From: Anaerolineae bacterium
GTDB lineage: Bacteria; Chloroflexota; Anaerolineae; Aggregatilineales; Phototrophicaceae
Reading direction: 5' to 3'
Length of the DNA stretch: 50,980 bases
NCBI GenBank assembly: GCA_025454525.1
Contig: JALOOG010000017.1
Span: forward strand, 1 to 50,980
In this document: piece after piece, positions 35,482-43,834 of the stretch
Numbering within the stretch: the first letter of the stretch is position 1
How the letters are laid out: the number at the start of each line of letters is the position of its first letter
Program-made: the position numbers and the translations under genes
Notes under the pieces: generated by a model
Told to the model about the DNA's origin: nothing
Databases searched by the model: none
Seen by the model: the letters and a program-made list of their open reading frames with translations, nothing else

Positions 35482-36072
35482 ATGTCTCAAGTTTCCCCTT
35501 CGGTCGCTGCAAGACCCGGCCGTCCATTAGGTTTAAGCTTAGCGATTCTTAGCACAGTGTTTGTGTTTTCGTTATTGCCGTTGACCCGCTTAGGGCTTGA
35601 TCTGTTAATTGAGAACCATATCCGTAACCTTGATTGGAGCTTAGATTTAGGCGGAGAGCGCTACGATCCCTATTTTGCAGGGGGAGAAGTTGATGTGGTG
35701 AGCGATCAACGCTTGCTCACGGAGGTGACGCTGGGCGGTTTATTCTTGATGATCGCGATCATGGCGTGGATCGGGCGGCCGAAATGGATTCGCTGGATGT
35801 TATTCGCGTGGATTTTGGGATTAGGGTCAGTTTATGCCCTGTTATTGCTAAGCGCCTTGCTTACACCGACGGGTATTGATCAAAGTTTAGATTCGGCGGC
35901 GAATTTAGTACGATCGTCACAGATCGGTTATTTACTTACGATCGTGCTGGTGTGTGTGTATAGCGTGTGGTATATGAATCGTGCGCCGGCACGCGCTTTT
36001 TATCGGGGCTATTATTTGCCGTCGGAACTAGGGGCGGATACATTTTCACCCGCCCCTGATCAATCTGTTTAA
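35482..36072 (+). CDS. Four-helix membrane protein of unknown function
   Basis: A 196-residue protein with about four transmembrane segments, near residues 20-42, 83-100, 107-130 and 147-168. I recognise no family motif. The loop between helices 1 and 2 is charged. It converges on the acyl-CoA ligase gene with a 4-bp overlap of the two ends, and diverges from the BTAD regulator. Confidence 0.75.
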   Translation: MSQVSPSVAARPGRPLGLSLAILSTVFVFSLLPLTRLGLDLLIENHIRNLDWSLDLGGERYDPYFAGGEVDVVSDQRLLTEVTLGGLFLMIAIMAWIGRPKWIRWMLFAWILGLGSVYALLLLSALLTPTGIDQSLDSAANLVRSSQIGYLLTIVLVCVYSVWYMNRAPARAFYRGYYLPSELGADTFSPAPDQSV

Positions 36073-37823
36073 CGGGCGGATGGATAGCTTTCGGTTTCCA
36101 TGCGGATCAATTCGCGTCGTAAGGTTTTACCAACGGCCGTCTTAGGCAGTTCCTTGATGAAACTGTAACGGCGCGGCACTTCATAAGAGGCGAGGTACTT
36201 TGAACAGTGATCGATCAACTCTTGTTCGGTCACTTGCATGTCTGGTTTCAAGACGATCCAAGCTTTGAGGGCCTCTTGGCCTTCTTTTTCGGGGTGAGGG
36301 ACAGCGGCCACACCCACTTCTAAGACGGCGGGATGATCTTTGATCACTTTTTCGATATTGTTGGGATAGACATTAAACCCGCCGATCAAGGCCATGTCTT
36401 TCTTTCGATCAACAATGTAGAAATAACCGTCTTCGTCCATGCGGGCAATATCCCCCGTATACAACCAGATTTTGCCGTTGTGTTCACGGAGTGCATTGGC
36501 GGTCTCGGTGGGCATCTTATGATAGCCCTTCATCAGTTGCGGGCCCGACATCAATAACTCACCCACTTCACCCACTGGGACATCCGTCACCCCGTCGTCA
36601 AGGCTCACGATCCGCATGTCCATGTCCGGTAACGGAATACCGATCGATCCGGTGCGATTTTGGCCGTGAACAGGGTTCACATGAGTGGCTGTGGGGGCCT
36701 CGCTCATGCCGAATCCCTCTAACAGTTTGCCGCCGCTTAAACGCTCAAATTCACCTTTGGTGGCCGGAGGCAAGGGGGCCGAACCGCTCACACAAGCGCG
36801 GATCGATTTTAGGCTCACTTTGCCGGATTTAACATCTGGGTGATTGTTGATCGCATTATAGAGAGCTGGCACACCATGGAATAAGGTCGGTTTAAACGTG
36901 GCGATGTGACCCAATACGTCGTCAATATCGCGGGCATTGACCACCAAAACGATCGTAGAGCCTAATTTCACGCCTTCGCTTAACACCGAGACCATGCCGA
37001 ACACATGGAACAAGGGGATCGCGGCTAAAAATATCTCTTTTTCTGGCGGTAAATTATCCACCAACAAAAAGGATTCTTGTTGTAATAGGTTAGCTACCAA
37101 GGCCTTGTGAGTGGACATGGCGGCCTTCGAGATGCCCGTCGTTCCGCCCGTGTATTGGAATAAGGCGATGTCCTCAGGGGTTACATTGACATTCGGCTTA
37201 CGACCGTCGTAGCGCTTGAGCAGATCTTGGAAGGCGTAATCACCCTTAGCCAATTGTTCGACATAATGCCCGTCTTTTTTCTCACGGGTTTTTTCAAACA
37301 AGAACTTCATCAGCGGCGGGAAATATTCTTTGACGTTGGCCACGATCACCGATTTTACCTTGGTTTTTGATTGGATCTCTTTGATCGTCTTGTAGTAAAG
37401 ACTCATACACAAGACAAACTCCGCATCACAATCATCGATCTGGAGTTGCATTTTGTCTGCGGGATAGGTGGGATTGACCGCGGCCACTACCCCACCCGCT
37501 TTGAGGATCGCGTAGAAACTGATGGCAAATGCGACCATATTGGGCATCACGATCGCCACACGATCCCCCTTCTTTAGCCCTAATTCCACTAAGGCGGCGG
37601 CCAAAGCATCGGATTCGCGATCTAACTGCCCATAGGTAACGGTGTGCGATAAGCGCCCTAATAAGGGTAACTTGCGCGGTGCGGTGATCAGGGCCGGTTG
37701 ATTCGGGAGACGGGCGGCGGTTTGACGCAAAAAGTCATGTAAAGCAATTTTGGGATAGGTGAGCGTATTAGCAACGCCCTTATCGTAACATTTGATCCAG
37801 GGCCTCTCGGCGTAAGTGACCAT
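36069..37823 (-). CDS. fadD: Long-chain acyl-CoA ligase (AMP-forming)
   Basis: A 584-residue ANL-superfamily adenylating enzyme. It has the P-loop-like FQYTGGTTGISKAAM (near residues 214-228), A5-like LLEGFGMSEAPTATHVNP, YTGDIARMDEDGYFYIVDRKKD with the adenylate-binding Asp, and the C-terminal FNVYPNNIEKV and KTAVGKTLRREL lysine region. These fit fatty-acid CoA ligases; chain length is not readable. The start is ATG 37823, with GGAGAG upstream. The gene for a hotdog thioesterase follows 189 bp upstream on the same strand, a natural pair in acyl-CoA turnover. Confidence 0.9.
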   Translation of the reverse strand: MVTYAERPWIKCYDKGVANTLTYPKIALHDFLRQTAARLPNQPALITAPRKLPLLGRLSHTVTYGQLDRESDALAAALVELGLKKGDRVAIVMPNMVAFAISFYAILKAGGVVAAVNPTYPADKMQLQIDDCDAEFVLCMSLYYKTIKEIQSKTKVKSVIVANVKEYFPPLMKFLFEKTREKKDGHYVEQLAKGDYAFQDLLKRYDGRKPNVNVTPEDIALFQYTGGTTGISKAAMSTHKALVANLLQQESFLLVDNLPPEKEIFLAAIPLFHVFGMVSVLSEGVKLGSTIVLVVNARDIDDVLGHIATFKPTLFHGVPALYNAINNHPDVKSGKVSLKSIRACVSGSAPLPPATKGEFERLSGGKLLEGFGMSEAPTATHVNPVHGQNRTGSIGIPLPDMDMRIVSLDDGVTDVPVGEVGELLMSGPQLMKGYHKMPTETANALREHNGKIWLYTGDIARMDEDGYFYIVDRKKDMALIGGFNVYPNNIEKVIKDHPAVLEVGVAAVPHPEKEGQEALKAWIVLKPDMQVTEQELIDHCSKYLASYEVPRRYSFIKELPKTAVGKTLRRELIRMETESYPSAR

Positions 37824-38012
37824 TTAAGAATCTCTCCAATTTAAAACTAAAATGTTCATTTCAACTTCTTGTAAGGAAGTATAGACGATCGGCAAAGTAT
37901 GGGGCAAGCGGGATTCACCCCTCACCCATTTTAAGGATTGGTGAACTTCACGGAGATAGCCATTGACTCGGTAACTCAATTTGAATAATCATCCGCGTGA
38001 TTCGGCACTCCC

Positions 38013-38453
38013 TCACTCCTTGTCCATTTTATCATCCATTGATCGATCCGCCCAATGTCGCCATGCGTCCGGTAAACGGGTCACTTTGCCGTCCAGATTT
38101 AAACAGAGGTGTTTGGTGGTGCCGGTGACATGAATTTCACCCGTTTCAGCATGGGTGATCTCATAAGCAAAGACGAGTCCACGACTTTGTAAATCTTCGA
38201 TCCAAGTGTGGATCGTGATCTGTTGTCCGTAACGGGCAGGCTTGACATAACGGGCATGGACTTCTGTCACCGCTAAAAACAGGCCGTCACGTTCAAAGAG
38301 CGCGTAATCGCTGCCGCGTTGACGGGTGTAATCACTACGGGCCTCTTCAAAGTAGATCACATAACTGCTGTGATGCACGATCCGCATTGCGTCGGTTTCG
38401 GCATAACGGATATGAAAGGTGGTTTGTGAGACAAAACGATCGGTCGGTGGCAC
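38013..38453 (-). CDS. Acyl-CoA thioesterase of the hotdog family (YbgC/FadM type)
   Basis: A 146-residue single-hotdog protein. The family signature IRYAETDAMRIVHHSSYVIYFEEARSDY has the catalytic Asp in the YAETDAM turn, near residue 20. It hydrolyses acyl-CoA thioesters. No transmembrane or signal segment. It starts with GTG, with an AGAGG-like site a few bases upstream. It is upstream of the acyl-CoA ligase on the same strand. Confidence 0.88.
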   Translation of the reverse strand: MPPTDRFVSQTTFHIRYAETDAMRIVHHSSYVIYFEEARSDYTRQRGSDYALFERDGLFLAVTEVHARYVKPARYGQQITIHTWIEDLQSRGLVFAYEITHAETGEIHVTGTTKHLCLNLDGKVTRLPDAWRHWADRSMDDKMDKE

Positions 38454-38550
38454 GGGTACCTCTCCCCTCGATTAACTGAAATCGCACTTCCCTAGAGACA
38501 TTAGAGCGTTTAAACTGGCTAGAATCCGATAAAACAAGGTAAATCACGTT

Positions 38551-39930
38551 ATGATCAATGGTAAAACTTTTTTGGTCATGTTGATCGCCGCGATTGTGGT
38601 GGTCTTGGTCTTGGCTACGATTCAACTCAATAATCAATCTGCGATCGTCACTCCGCCAGCTACAAACGCGGTGACATTACAATCGGGTTATCTAGAGCGT
38701 TACGAGGGAATCCCGACCAGTCGCACCGCTGACGGCGCATTTGTGCTAGGTGAGGCTACGGCCCCGGTGACGATCGTCGAATTTGCCGATTTTATGTGTC
38801 CGCATTGTCAAACTTATCAGACCATTGCTCATGACTTTATCGATCGTTATGTTAAAACGGGACGTGCCAAGTTTGAATACCGCCTTTATCCGGTTGTCAG
38901 CCCGGATCTTTCGGTGTATAGCGCAAAATTGGCGCAGTGTGCTGATGAACAACGGGAGGGGATGTTTTGGCCCGCGCATGATCTCCTGTACGATCTGGCG
39001 TTAAACCGGGAATTAAACCGTAATACGACGGTACAAGTCATGGCCGAAACCTTAGATTTAGATGCAACTGTGCTAAATGATTGTATTCCCACCGCCAACC
39101 AACATGAGACCGATCTCGCATTAGGCAAATCGATGGGCGTGACAGGTACGCCGGCCGTCTTGATCCGAGCCAGTGATGGGACACTCGGTTGGATGAGGGT
39201 AGAGGGGCGCGTTTTAGGACGCGGCGGTTTACCGTTTGATGCCTTGCAATTGGTGATGGATACCCCCGATCCGCGTGAGTTGATCGTGATTCCGCGCCCG
39301 CTGTTGGCCTCACTGATCACCCCGGATCCGATTTGTGCGCTCCCCTGCTGGAATGACATTACGCCGGGGGTCACTTCATGGACGGATGCAAATATCTTAG
39401 TGGGTGCGGAACGTAATTTCGTCAATGTCGAGACGATCAATTCACCCAATGACCCTACGGCTCAGCTTCTTCGTTGGCGTTCGATCGATGGGCTAGATTG
39501 TTGCGAGATGTTTAGTCAGGACGGGCAGACGGTGGCCGGGTTAAACATCATCGCGATCACCGACATCACCGCCGCCGAATTGATCGAAGCACAAGGCGAT
39601 CCTGAAGGGGTCTATGTGAACGTGCGTGGGGCGAATGAGGCGTTGGTCTACTTATTTTACCCGTCGAAACAATTGATCGTGTACGTGTTTGTTGATGGGG
39701 CATTTAGCGCGGAAAATTCGGTGATCGGGATCAACCTGTTATCACCGGACTTGATGCAAGAGACCCTCACCAGCGTCAATTTAGCCTCATGGGAAGGTTA
39801 TGACGCATGGGACGTTTATCTGGCGGCCGCGCAAGCCACTCCCGAAGCCATTGCCACTGAAGAAGCGACTCCTGAAGCGACTCCTGAAACCATTGTCACT
39901 GAAGAAGTGACTCCTGAAACCGCGCCTTAA
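38551..39930 (+). CDS. DsbA-like thioredoxin fold joined to an extra extracellular domain
   Basis: A 459-residue protein with an N-terminal membrane anchor (about residues 7-27). Residues about 60-230 are a DsbA/DSBA-like oxidoreductase domain: VTIVEFADFMCPHCQTY with a CPHC active site and a cis-Pro loop GVTGTPAVLI. Residues about 245-420 form a second domain, starting CALPCWNDITPG and with a Cys pair near GLDCCEMF, which I do not recognise. The tail (about 425-459) is a TPEA/TEE-rich low-complexity repeat. The whole part after the anchor should lie outside the membrane, where it would oxidise or reduce disulfides. The fusion suggests a built-in substrate. Confidence 0.82.
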   Translation: MINGKTFLVMLIAAIVVVLVLATIQLNNQSAIVTPPATNAVTLQSGYLERYEGIPTSRTADGAFVLGEATAPVTIVEFADFMCPHCQTYQTIAHDFIDRYVKTGRAKFEYRLYPVVSPDLSVYSAKLAQCADEQREGMFWPAHDLLYDLALNRELNRNTTVQVMAETLDLDATVLNDCIPTANQHETDLALGKSMGVTGTPAVLIRASDGTLGWMRVEGRVLGRGGLPFDALQLVMDTPDPRELIVIPRPLLASLITPDPICALPCWNDITPGVTSWTDANILVGAERNFVNVETINSPNDPTAQLLRWRSIDGLDCCEMFSQDGQTVAGLNIIAITDITAAELIEAQGDPEGVYVNVRGANEALVYLFYPSKQLIVYVFVDGAFSAENSVIGINLLSPDLMQETLTSVNLASWEGYDAWDVYLAAAQATPEAIATEEATPEATPETIVTEEVTPETAP

Positions 39931-39941
39931 TCAGATGAGGA

Positions 39942-39970
39942 ACGAGGGGTAGAGGACATCTACCCCTCGT
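39942..39970. terminator. Bidirectional terminator between the DsbA-like gene and hisE
   Basis: ACGAGGGGTAGA (39942-39953) pairs perfectly with TCTACCCCTCGT (39959-39970), a 12-bp stem with a 5-nt loop. It lies between the convergent stops at 39930 and 39976. No T tract on either side. Confidence 0.7.
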
Positions 39971-39975
39971 ATGGA

Positions 39976-40266
39976 TTAACCTTTGGGGCGATGCCGCCGC
40001 TCTAATTCTTGATAAACCGCGCTCAATGGGATGTCTAAGGACGACATCAACACCAAGCTATGATAAAAGAGATCGGCCAATTCATTGATCTGGGTTTGAC
40101 GATCTTGGCGCAAAGCGGCGATCACCGTTTCTACCGCTTCTTCTCCGACTTTTTGCGCGATTCGCTCTAGGCCCGCGTCCAATAATTGATTGGTATAACT
40201 ATCGGGTTTGGGGTTCGTCCGACGATCTTGGATGATCAATTCAAGTTGTTCTAACATGGTGTTCAT
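39976..40266 (-). CDS. hisE: Phosphoribosyl-ATP pyrophosphatase
   Basis: The 96-residue all-alpha NTP-PPase-type protein catalyses step 2 of histidine synthesis, PR-ATP to PR-AMP. The metal-binding helix [14 protein letters not shown] and following [14 protein letters not shown] match the HisE fold. It is separate from HisI, whereas many bacteria have a HisIE fusion. ATGA overlaps the hisI stop by 4 bp, giving coupling. It is the last his gene in this run. Confidence 0.95.
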   Translation of the reverse strand: MNTMLEQLELIIQDRRTNPKPDSYTNQLLDAGLERIAQKVGEEAVETVIAALRQDRQTQINELADLFYHSLVLMSSLDIPLSAVYQELERRHRPKG

Positions 40267-40595
40267 TCAATTTCCTCCAAGCGGCGGTAAAAACACGTCA
40301 CCGCACCAGTATGACACGCGGGGCCGGCCGGTTCAACCAAGATCAACAACGCATCTAGATCACAATCGATCCGAATTTCATGCACTTTTTGGGTATTGCC
40401 AGAGGTCGCGCCTTTGTGCCATAGCTCTTGACGACTCCGACTCCAAAAGACGGTTTCGCCGATCGTTAAGGTCTGCTCCAGCGATTCGGCGTTCATGTAA
40501 GCTAAGGTCAAAACCTCGCGAGTGTTTATATCTTGGACAATCGCCGCGATCAAGCCGTGTTGATCCCATTTGATCTGCTCAAAGCGCTTATCCAT
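40263..40595 (-). CDS. hisI: Phosphoribosyl-AMP cyclohydrolase
   Basis: The 110-residue zinc enzyme catalyses step 3, ring opening of PR-AMP. Motifs: [54 protein letters not shown] and CFYRR. The metal-binding Asp and Cys residues are in place. It overlaps hisF by 8 bp and hisE by 4 bp. Confidence 0.96.
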   Translation of the reverse strand: MDKRFEQIKWDQHGLIAAIVQDINTREVLTLAYMNAESLEQTLTIGETVFWSRSRQELWHKGATSGNTQKVHEIRIDCDLDALLILVEPAGPACHTGAVTCFYRRLEEIE

Positions 40596-41367
40596 CGATC
40601 CGTTCCCATCCTGCTAAGCGGATCGCGATACCTTGATCGGCTAAATACCGTTTGAGATCACCAATCCGCAATTCGTTATAATGAAATAAGCTGGCAGCGA
40701 GGGCCGCATCGGCTTTACCTTCAGTCAAGGCCTGATAAAAATGCTCTTTTGCCCCTGCCCCACCAGATGCGATCACCGGAATTGACACCGAGTCCGCGAT
40801 CAAACGGGTCAATTCAAGGTCATAGCCGGCCTTAGTGCCGTCCCGATCCATGCTGGTCAGTAAGATCTCCCCCGCGCCCCGTAAAGCGGCCTCTTGCGCC
40901 CATGCCACTGCCTCCCATTCAGTTGGGACGCGGCCGCCGTTGATATGCACGATCCACCGATCGCCGATCTTCTTAGGATCGATCGCTACGACAATACATT
41001 GACTGCCAAAAGCCCACGCGCCTTCATTGATCAATTGCGGGTTTTTGATCGCTGCGCTGTTGATCGAAACTTTGTCCGCGCCGGCCAAAAGCGTTGAACG
41101 AATATCTTCAATCGTGCGAATCCCGCCTCCCACACAAAACGGGATGAAGATCGTATCCGCCACTTGGCGCACCATATCTAAGGTAGTGTTGCGATTTTCG
41201 TGCGAGGCGGTGATGTCTAAAAACACCAATTCATCCGCGCCTTCTTGATCGTAGATCGCGGCCTGTTCCACCGGATCACCTGCATCGCGTAAATTGACAA
41301 AGTTCACGCCCTTCACCACACGCCCATTCAGCACATCTAAACACGGGATAATGCGTTTTGCCAGCAT
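40588..41367 (-). CDS. hisF: Imidazole glycerol phosphate synthase subunit HisF
   Basis: The 259-residue TIM-barrel synthase subunit uses ammonia from HisH to turn PRFAR into IGP and AICAR. It begins [15 protein letters not shown] with the catalytic Asp near residue 11, and has the second catalytic Asp in [15 protein letters not shown]. Phosphate sites [10 protein letters not shown] and GGGIRT are intact. It starts 2 bp after the hisA stop. Confidence 0.97.
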   Translation of the reverse strand: MLAKRIIPCLDVLNGRVVKGVNFVNLRDAGDPVEQAAIYDQEGADELVFLDITASHENRNTTLDMVRQVADTIFIPFCVGGGIRTIEDIRSTLLAGADKVSINSAAIKNPQLINEGAWAFGSQCIVVAIDPKKIGDRWIVHINGGRVPTEWEAVAWAQEAALRGAGEILLTSMDRDGTKAGYDLELTRLIADSVSIPVIASGGAGAKEHFYQALTEGKADAALAASLFHYNELRIGDLKRYLADQGIAIRLAGWERIDG

Positions 41368-41369
41368 GG

Positions 41370-42095
41370 TTATGCTCCTAGACTCGCCGCTAAAAATGCT
41401 TCGGCTAAGGTGATCCGCCCTTCATACAACGCCATGCCGATCACCGCGCCGGCCACGACTCCGCTACGGGCCAATTGTGCGATCTCGTTAATTGTGCTGA
41501 CTCCGCCGGAGGCGATCACCGCGAGTCCGGTGCTACGCCCTAAAGCGATCGTTTCATGGACATTCGCGCCGATCAAACTACCGTCCCGATGCACATCGGT
41601 GTATAAAACGTGTTGGATGCCAAATTGCGCGATCTGTCGGCCAAATTCGATCGGCGTAACTTCGGACATTTGCTGCCAACCGTGCGTTGTGACTTTGCCT
41701 TCACGCGCATCTAAGGCCACACATAGGCGATCTGCCCCGAATTGTGTCACCCATGGGGCTAATAATTCCGGTTGTGCTACGGCGACCGTGCCTAAAACGA
41801 CGCGCTTTACGCCGGCCTCTAGTGCGTTTTCAAGGTCTTGAAGGCTACGAATACCACCACCGAATTGTACATTTACCCCTAAGGCGGTGATCTGTTTGAC
41901 GATTGCGTCATTGCTGTTGGCCTCGGAAAAAGCGCCGTCAAGGTTGACTATATGTAACCATTGCGCGCCTTGTTCGATCCATTGACGCGCTACGGCGATC
42001 GGATCATCGCTAAAGGTGGTTTGTCGGTTAGGATCGCCTTCACGTAGACGGACGACTTGACCGCCACGTAAGTCAATAGCAGGATAAATGATCAT
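41370..42095 (-). CDS. hisA: HisA ProFAR isomerase
   Basis: A 241-residue TIM barrel that isomerises ProFAR to PRFAR. It begins [20 protein letters not shown] with the catalytic Asp in AIDL, and has [16 protein letters not shown] with the second Asp. The phosphate loops GGGIRS and ASGGVST are visible. The ATG at 42095 overlaps the hisH stop as ATGA; a longer in-frame ORF would only extend into hisH. Confidence 0.97.
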   Translation of the reverse strand: MIIYPAIDLRGGQVVRLREGDPNRQTTFSDDPIAVARQWIEQGAQWLHIVNLDGAFSEANSNDAIVKQITALGVNVQFGGGIRSLQDLENALEAGVKRVVLGTVAVAQPELLAPWVTQFGADRLCVALDAREGKVTTHGWQQMSEVTPIEFGRQIAQFGIQHVLYTDVHRDGSLIGANVHETIALGRSTGLAVIASGGVSTINEIAQLARSGVVAGAVIGMALYEGRITLAEAFLAASLGA

Positions 42096-42736
42096 GAAGG
42101 TGTCACTTTCTCGCTCAAATTGAGGAAATTTTGTAAGAGGCGTAATCCGGTCTTTTGGCTTTTTTCCGGATGAAACTGTACTCCGAAGATATGATCTCGT
42201 GCTACTGCGGCCGTAAAGGGCCATCCATATTCCACCGTGATCAAAACATCGTTCTGATCCGATGGAAAACAGTAGTAACTGTGGACAAAATAGGCGTAAC
42301 TTCCGTCAGGAATGCCGTCTAAGAGCGATGAAGTCCGCGAGGGTTTGAGCTGATTCCAGCCTATGTGCGGGATCTTGAGATCACCGGGTAGATCCTCAAA
42401 ACGGGTCACAAAGCCCGGCAATAAACCTAAGCCTTCAAACGTCCCCATTTCATCGCTACTCTCAAAGAGGAATTGCATTCCAAGGCAGATCCCTAAGTAG
42501 GGCATTCCCGCACGTACCGCCGCTTTGATCGGTTCAATCAAGCCCTGTTCACGTAACTGATTCATGCCTGCACCAAAGGCCCCGACTCCGGGCAAGATCA
42601 AGCGTGTCACCCCTTTTAGATCGGCGGGGGTGGTGATCAAGCGAAAATCGGTGACTTGTAGATATTTGAGCGCGTGTACCACACTTCGCAAATTGCCCGC
42701 GCCATAATCGATCACGCCTAGCGTGGTGTTCCCCAT
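42092..42736 (-). CDS. hisH: Imidazole glycerol phosphate synthase glutaminase HisH
   Basis: A 214-residue class-I glutamine amidotransferase that feeds ammonia to HisF. The nucleophile elbow is GICLGMQFLFES (Cys near residue 84), and the His-Glu dyad is in VQFHPEKSQ. It is the first gene of hisH-A-F-I-E. The upstream leader contains a GAGG RBS directly after a terminator T tract, so its expression should depend on antitermination. Confidence 0.97.
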   Translation of the reverse strand: MGNTTLGVIDYGAGNLRSVVHALKYLQVTDFRLITTPADLKGVTRLILPGVGAFGAGMNQLREQGLIEPIKAAVRAGMPYLGICLGMQFLFESSDEMGTFEGLGLLPGFVTRFEDLPGDLKIPHIGWNQLKPSRTSSLLDGIPDGSYAYFVHSYYCFPSDQNDVLITVEYGWPFTAAVARDHIFGVQFHPEKSQKTGLRLLQNFLNLSEKVTPS

Positions 42737-42753
42737 AATCGTTATCGCTCCTC

Positions 42754-42790
42754 AAAAAATAAAAAAAAGCCCGTGTCGGTTGACACGGGC
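42754..42790 (-). terminator. Intrinsic terminator in the his leader (attenuator)
   Basis: On the minus strand, GCCCGTGTC (42790-42782), a 4-nt loop AACC and GACACGGGC (42777-42769) form a perfect 9-bp GC-rich stem, followed by T8 (42768-42761), A and T6. This canonical terminator sits between the leader ORF and the hisH RBS rather than after a gene, which is the mark of an attenuator. Confidence 0.92.
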
Positions 42791-42833
42791 GATTAAGCAC
42801 AAACACAAACAAACGTGACGGTCAAACCAACAC
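42773..42833 (-). promoter_or_regulatory. Candidate antiterminator pairing in the his leader
   Basis: Minus-strand GTGTTGGTTTGAC (42833-42821, over the leader stop) can pair with GTCAACCGACAC (42784-42773), which is the terminator loop plus most of its descending arm. The duplex has 11 Watson-Crick pairs, one G-U and one bulged T. It excludes the terminator stem. Confidence 0.72.
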
Positions 42834-42878
42834 TAGCCGAAATTGTCCCGAATGATGATGATGTCCAAGAACAAACAT
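42822..42878 (-). CDS. hisL: His leader peptide, 18 residues with four consecutive histidines
   Basis: The minus-strand ORF reads MFVLGHHHHSGQFRLVLV and stops at TGA 42824-42822. Codons 6-9 are all CAT (42863-42852). GAGGTG lies 5 bp upstream of the ATG. It starts about 18 nt after the predicted transcription start and ends 31 nt before the terminator stem. Stalling at the His codons would leave 42833-42821 free to pair with the terminator; reading to the stop would cover it and allow termination. The sequence is too short for standard gene callers and lies under a false N-terminal extension of the divergent gene. Confidence 0.85.
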   Translation of the reverse strand: MFVLGHHHHSGQFRLVLV

Positions 42879-42902
42879 ACCCACCTCACGCTGATGAAGG
42901 AG

Positions 42903-42931
42903 AGTATACCGACTCGGATCATGACTGTCAA
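42903..42931 (-). promoter_or_regulatory. Sigma-70 promoter of the his operon
   Basis: Minus strand TTGACA (42931-42926), 17-bp spacer, TATACT (42908-42903). The -35 is perfect and -10 has five of six consensus bases. Predicted start near 42896. Confidence 0.82.
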
Positions 42932-42936
42932 TCAGG

Positions 42937-42942
42937 TATAAT
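42937..42942 (+). promoter_or_regulatory. Candidate -10 of the divergent SAM-hydrolase-type gene
   Basis: TATAAT on the plus strand, 44 bp before the ATG at 42986. The matching -35 is weak (about TCGGAT at 42914). It lies close to the his promoter on the other strand, so polymerases may compete. Confidence 0.4.
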
Positions 42943-42985
42943 CAGCGGACTTGACTTATTGAGAACATTTAGGAGGTGGATCGCG

Positions 42986-43834
42986 ATGATCGCCTTATTG
43001 ACCGATTTTGGCATAGAAGATATTTATATTGGTGTGATGAAAGGGGTGATTCATGGCCTTCACCCCGGCGCGCATACGGTGGATCTCACGCATGGGATTG
43101 AACCTCAAAATGTGCGTCAAGCCGCGTTTGCCTTGTTGAACGCTTATCGCTATTTTCCGAAAGGCACGGTGTTTTTAGTGGTGGTCGATCCGGGAGTCGG
43201 ATCAACGCGTCGTCCGATCGCGGTCAAAGCGGGGGATTATTATTTTGTGGCACCGGATAATGGTGTACTCTCATATGCCTTAGCCGAATTAGGGGAAACG
43301 AGCGAAGCCATTGAGATCCAAGTGAGCGATGACGGCGTTAGCAAGACCTTTCACGGGCGCGATGTGTTTGCGCCAACCGCGGCCCGCTTACTTAAAGGTG
43401 ATGCGCTGACATCGCTTGGCACATCGATCACCCACCTATTCACCCTACCCCAACCGCCGTTGTACATTGACGGGAAACAAGTGATTGGGGAGATCGTCCA
43501 CATTGATCGCTTTGGCAACTTGATCACCAACATTGGGAAATTGCGTTGGATCGGTGGTGAACGCTTAACTTTGTCACCGTCGTTCGGGCATCATGAGGCC
43601 GCTTTGCATGTGTTTGCAGAAACGAGTGTGATCACGGTTAACGATCATACGATCCTTGGCATTCGGCACACGTATAGCGAAGCAGAACGCGGTGGTCTCT
43701 TGAGCCTGATCGGTAGCTCGGCATATTTAGAGATCAGTATGAATCAGGGCAACGCGCAAAAACGCCTTGATGTGATGATCGGCGATCGGGTTGAGTTAAC
43801 GATCGGAGAATTTGATGCAACAGTTCTTGATTGA
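42986..43834 (+). CDS. SAM hydroxide adenosyltransferase / SAM hydrolase (DUF62 family)
   Basis: A 282-residue protein of the family that hydrolyses S-adenosylmethionine to adenosine and methionine. It starts MIALLTDFGIEDIYIGVMKG, has VVDPGVGSTRRPI, FVAPDNGVLSYAL, and IVHIDRFGNLITNI near the C-terminal half. The longer in-frame GTG start at 42815 is rejected: AGGAGG lies 9 bp before ATG 42986, the family starts here, and the extension would run over the his leader. The last 20 bp overlap murA. Confidence 0.92.
   Translation: MIALLTDFGIEDIYIGVMKGVIHGLHPGAHTVDLTHGIEPQNVRQAAFALLNAYRYFPKGTVFLVVVDPGVGSTRRPIAVKAGDYYFVAPDNGVLSYALAELGETSEAIEIQVSDDGVSKTFHGRDVFAPTAARLLKGDALTSLGTSITHLFTLPQPPLYIDGKQVIGEIVHIDRFGNLITNIGKLRWIGGERLTLSPSFGHHEAALHVFAETSVITVNDHTILGIRHTYSEAERGGLLSLIGSSAYLEISMNQGNAQKRLDVMIGDRVELTIGEFDATVLD

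Noticed and set aside
41370-42224. Longer hisA start at 42224
   Set aside because: The extra 43 residues are antisense-like and inside hisH; the conserved HisA N-terminus starts at 42095 with a 4-bp ATGA overlap.
42549-42812. Minus-strand ORF starting MFVFVLNRP over the his terminator
   Set aside because: It reads through the terminator hairpin and out of frame in hisH, with no RBS. The real short leader in the region is 42822-42878.
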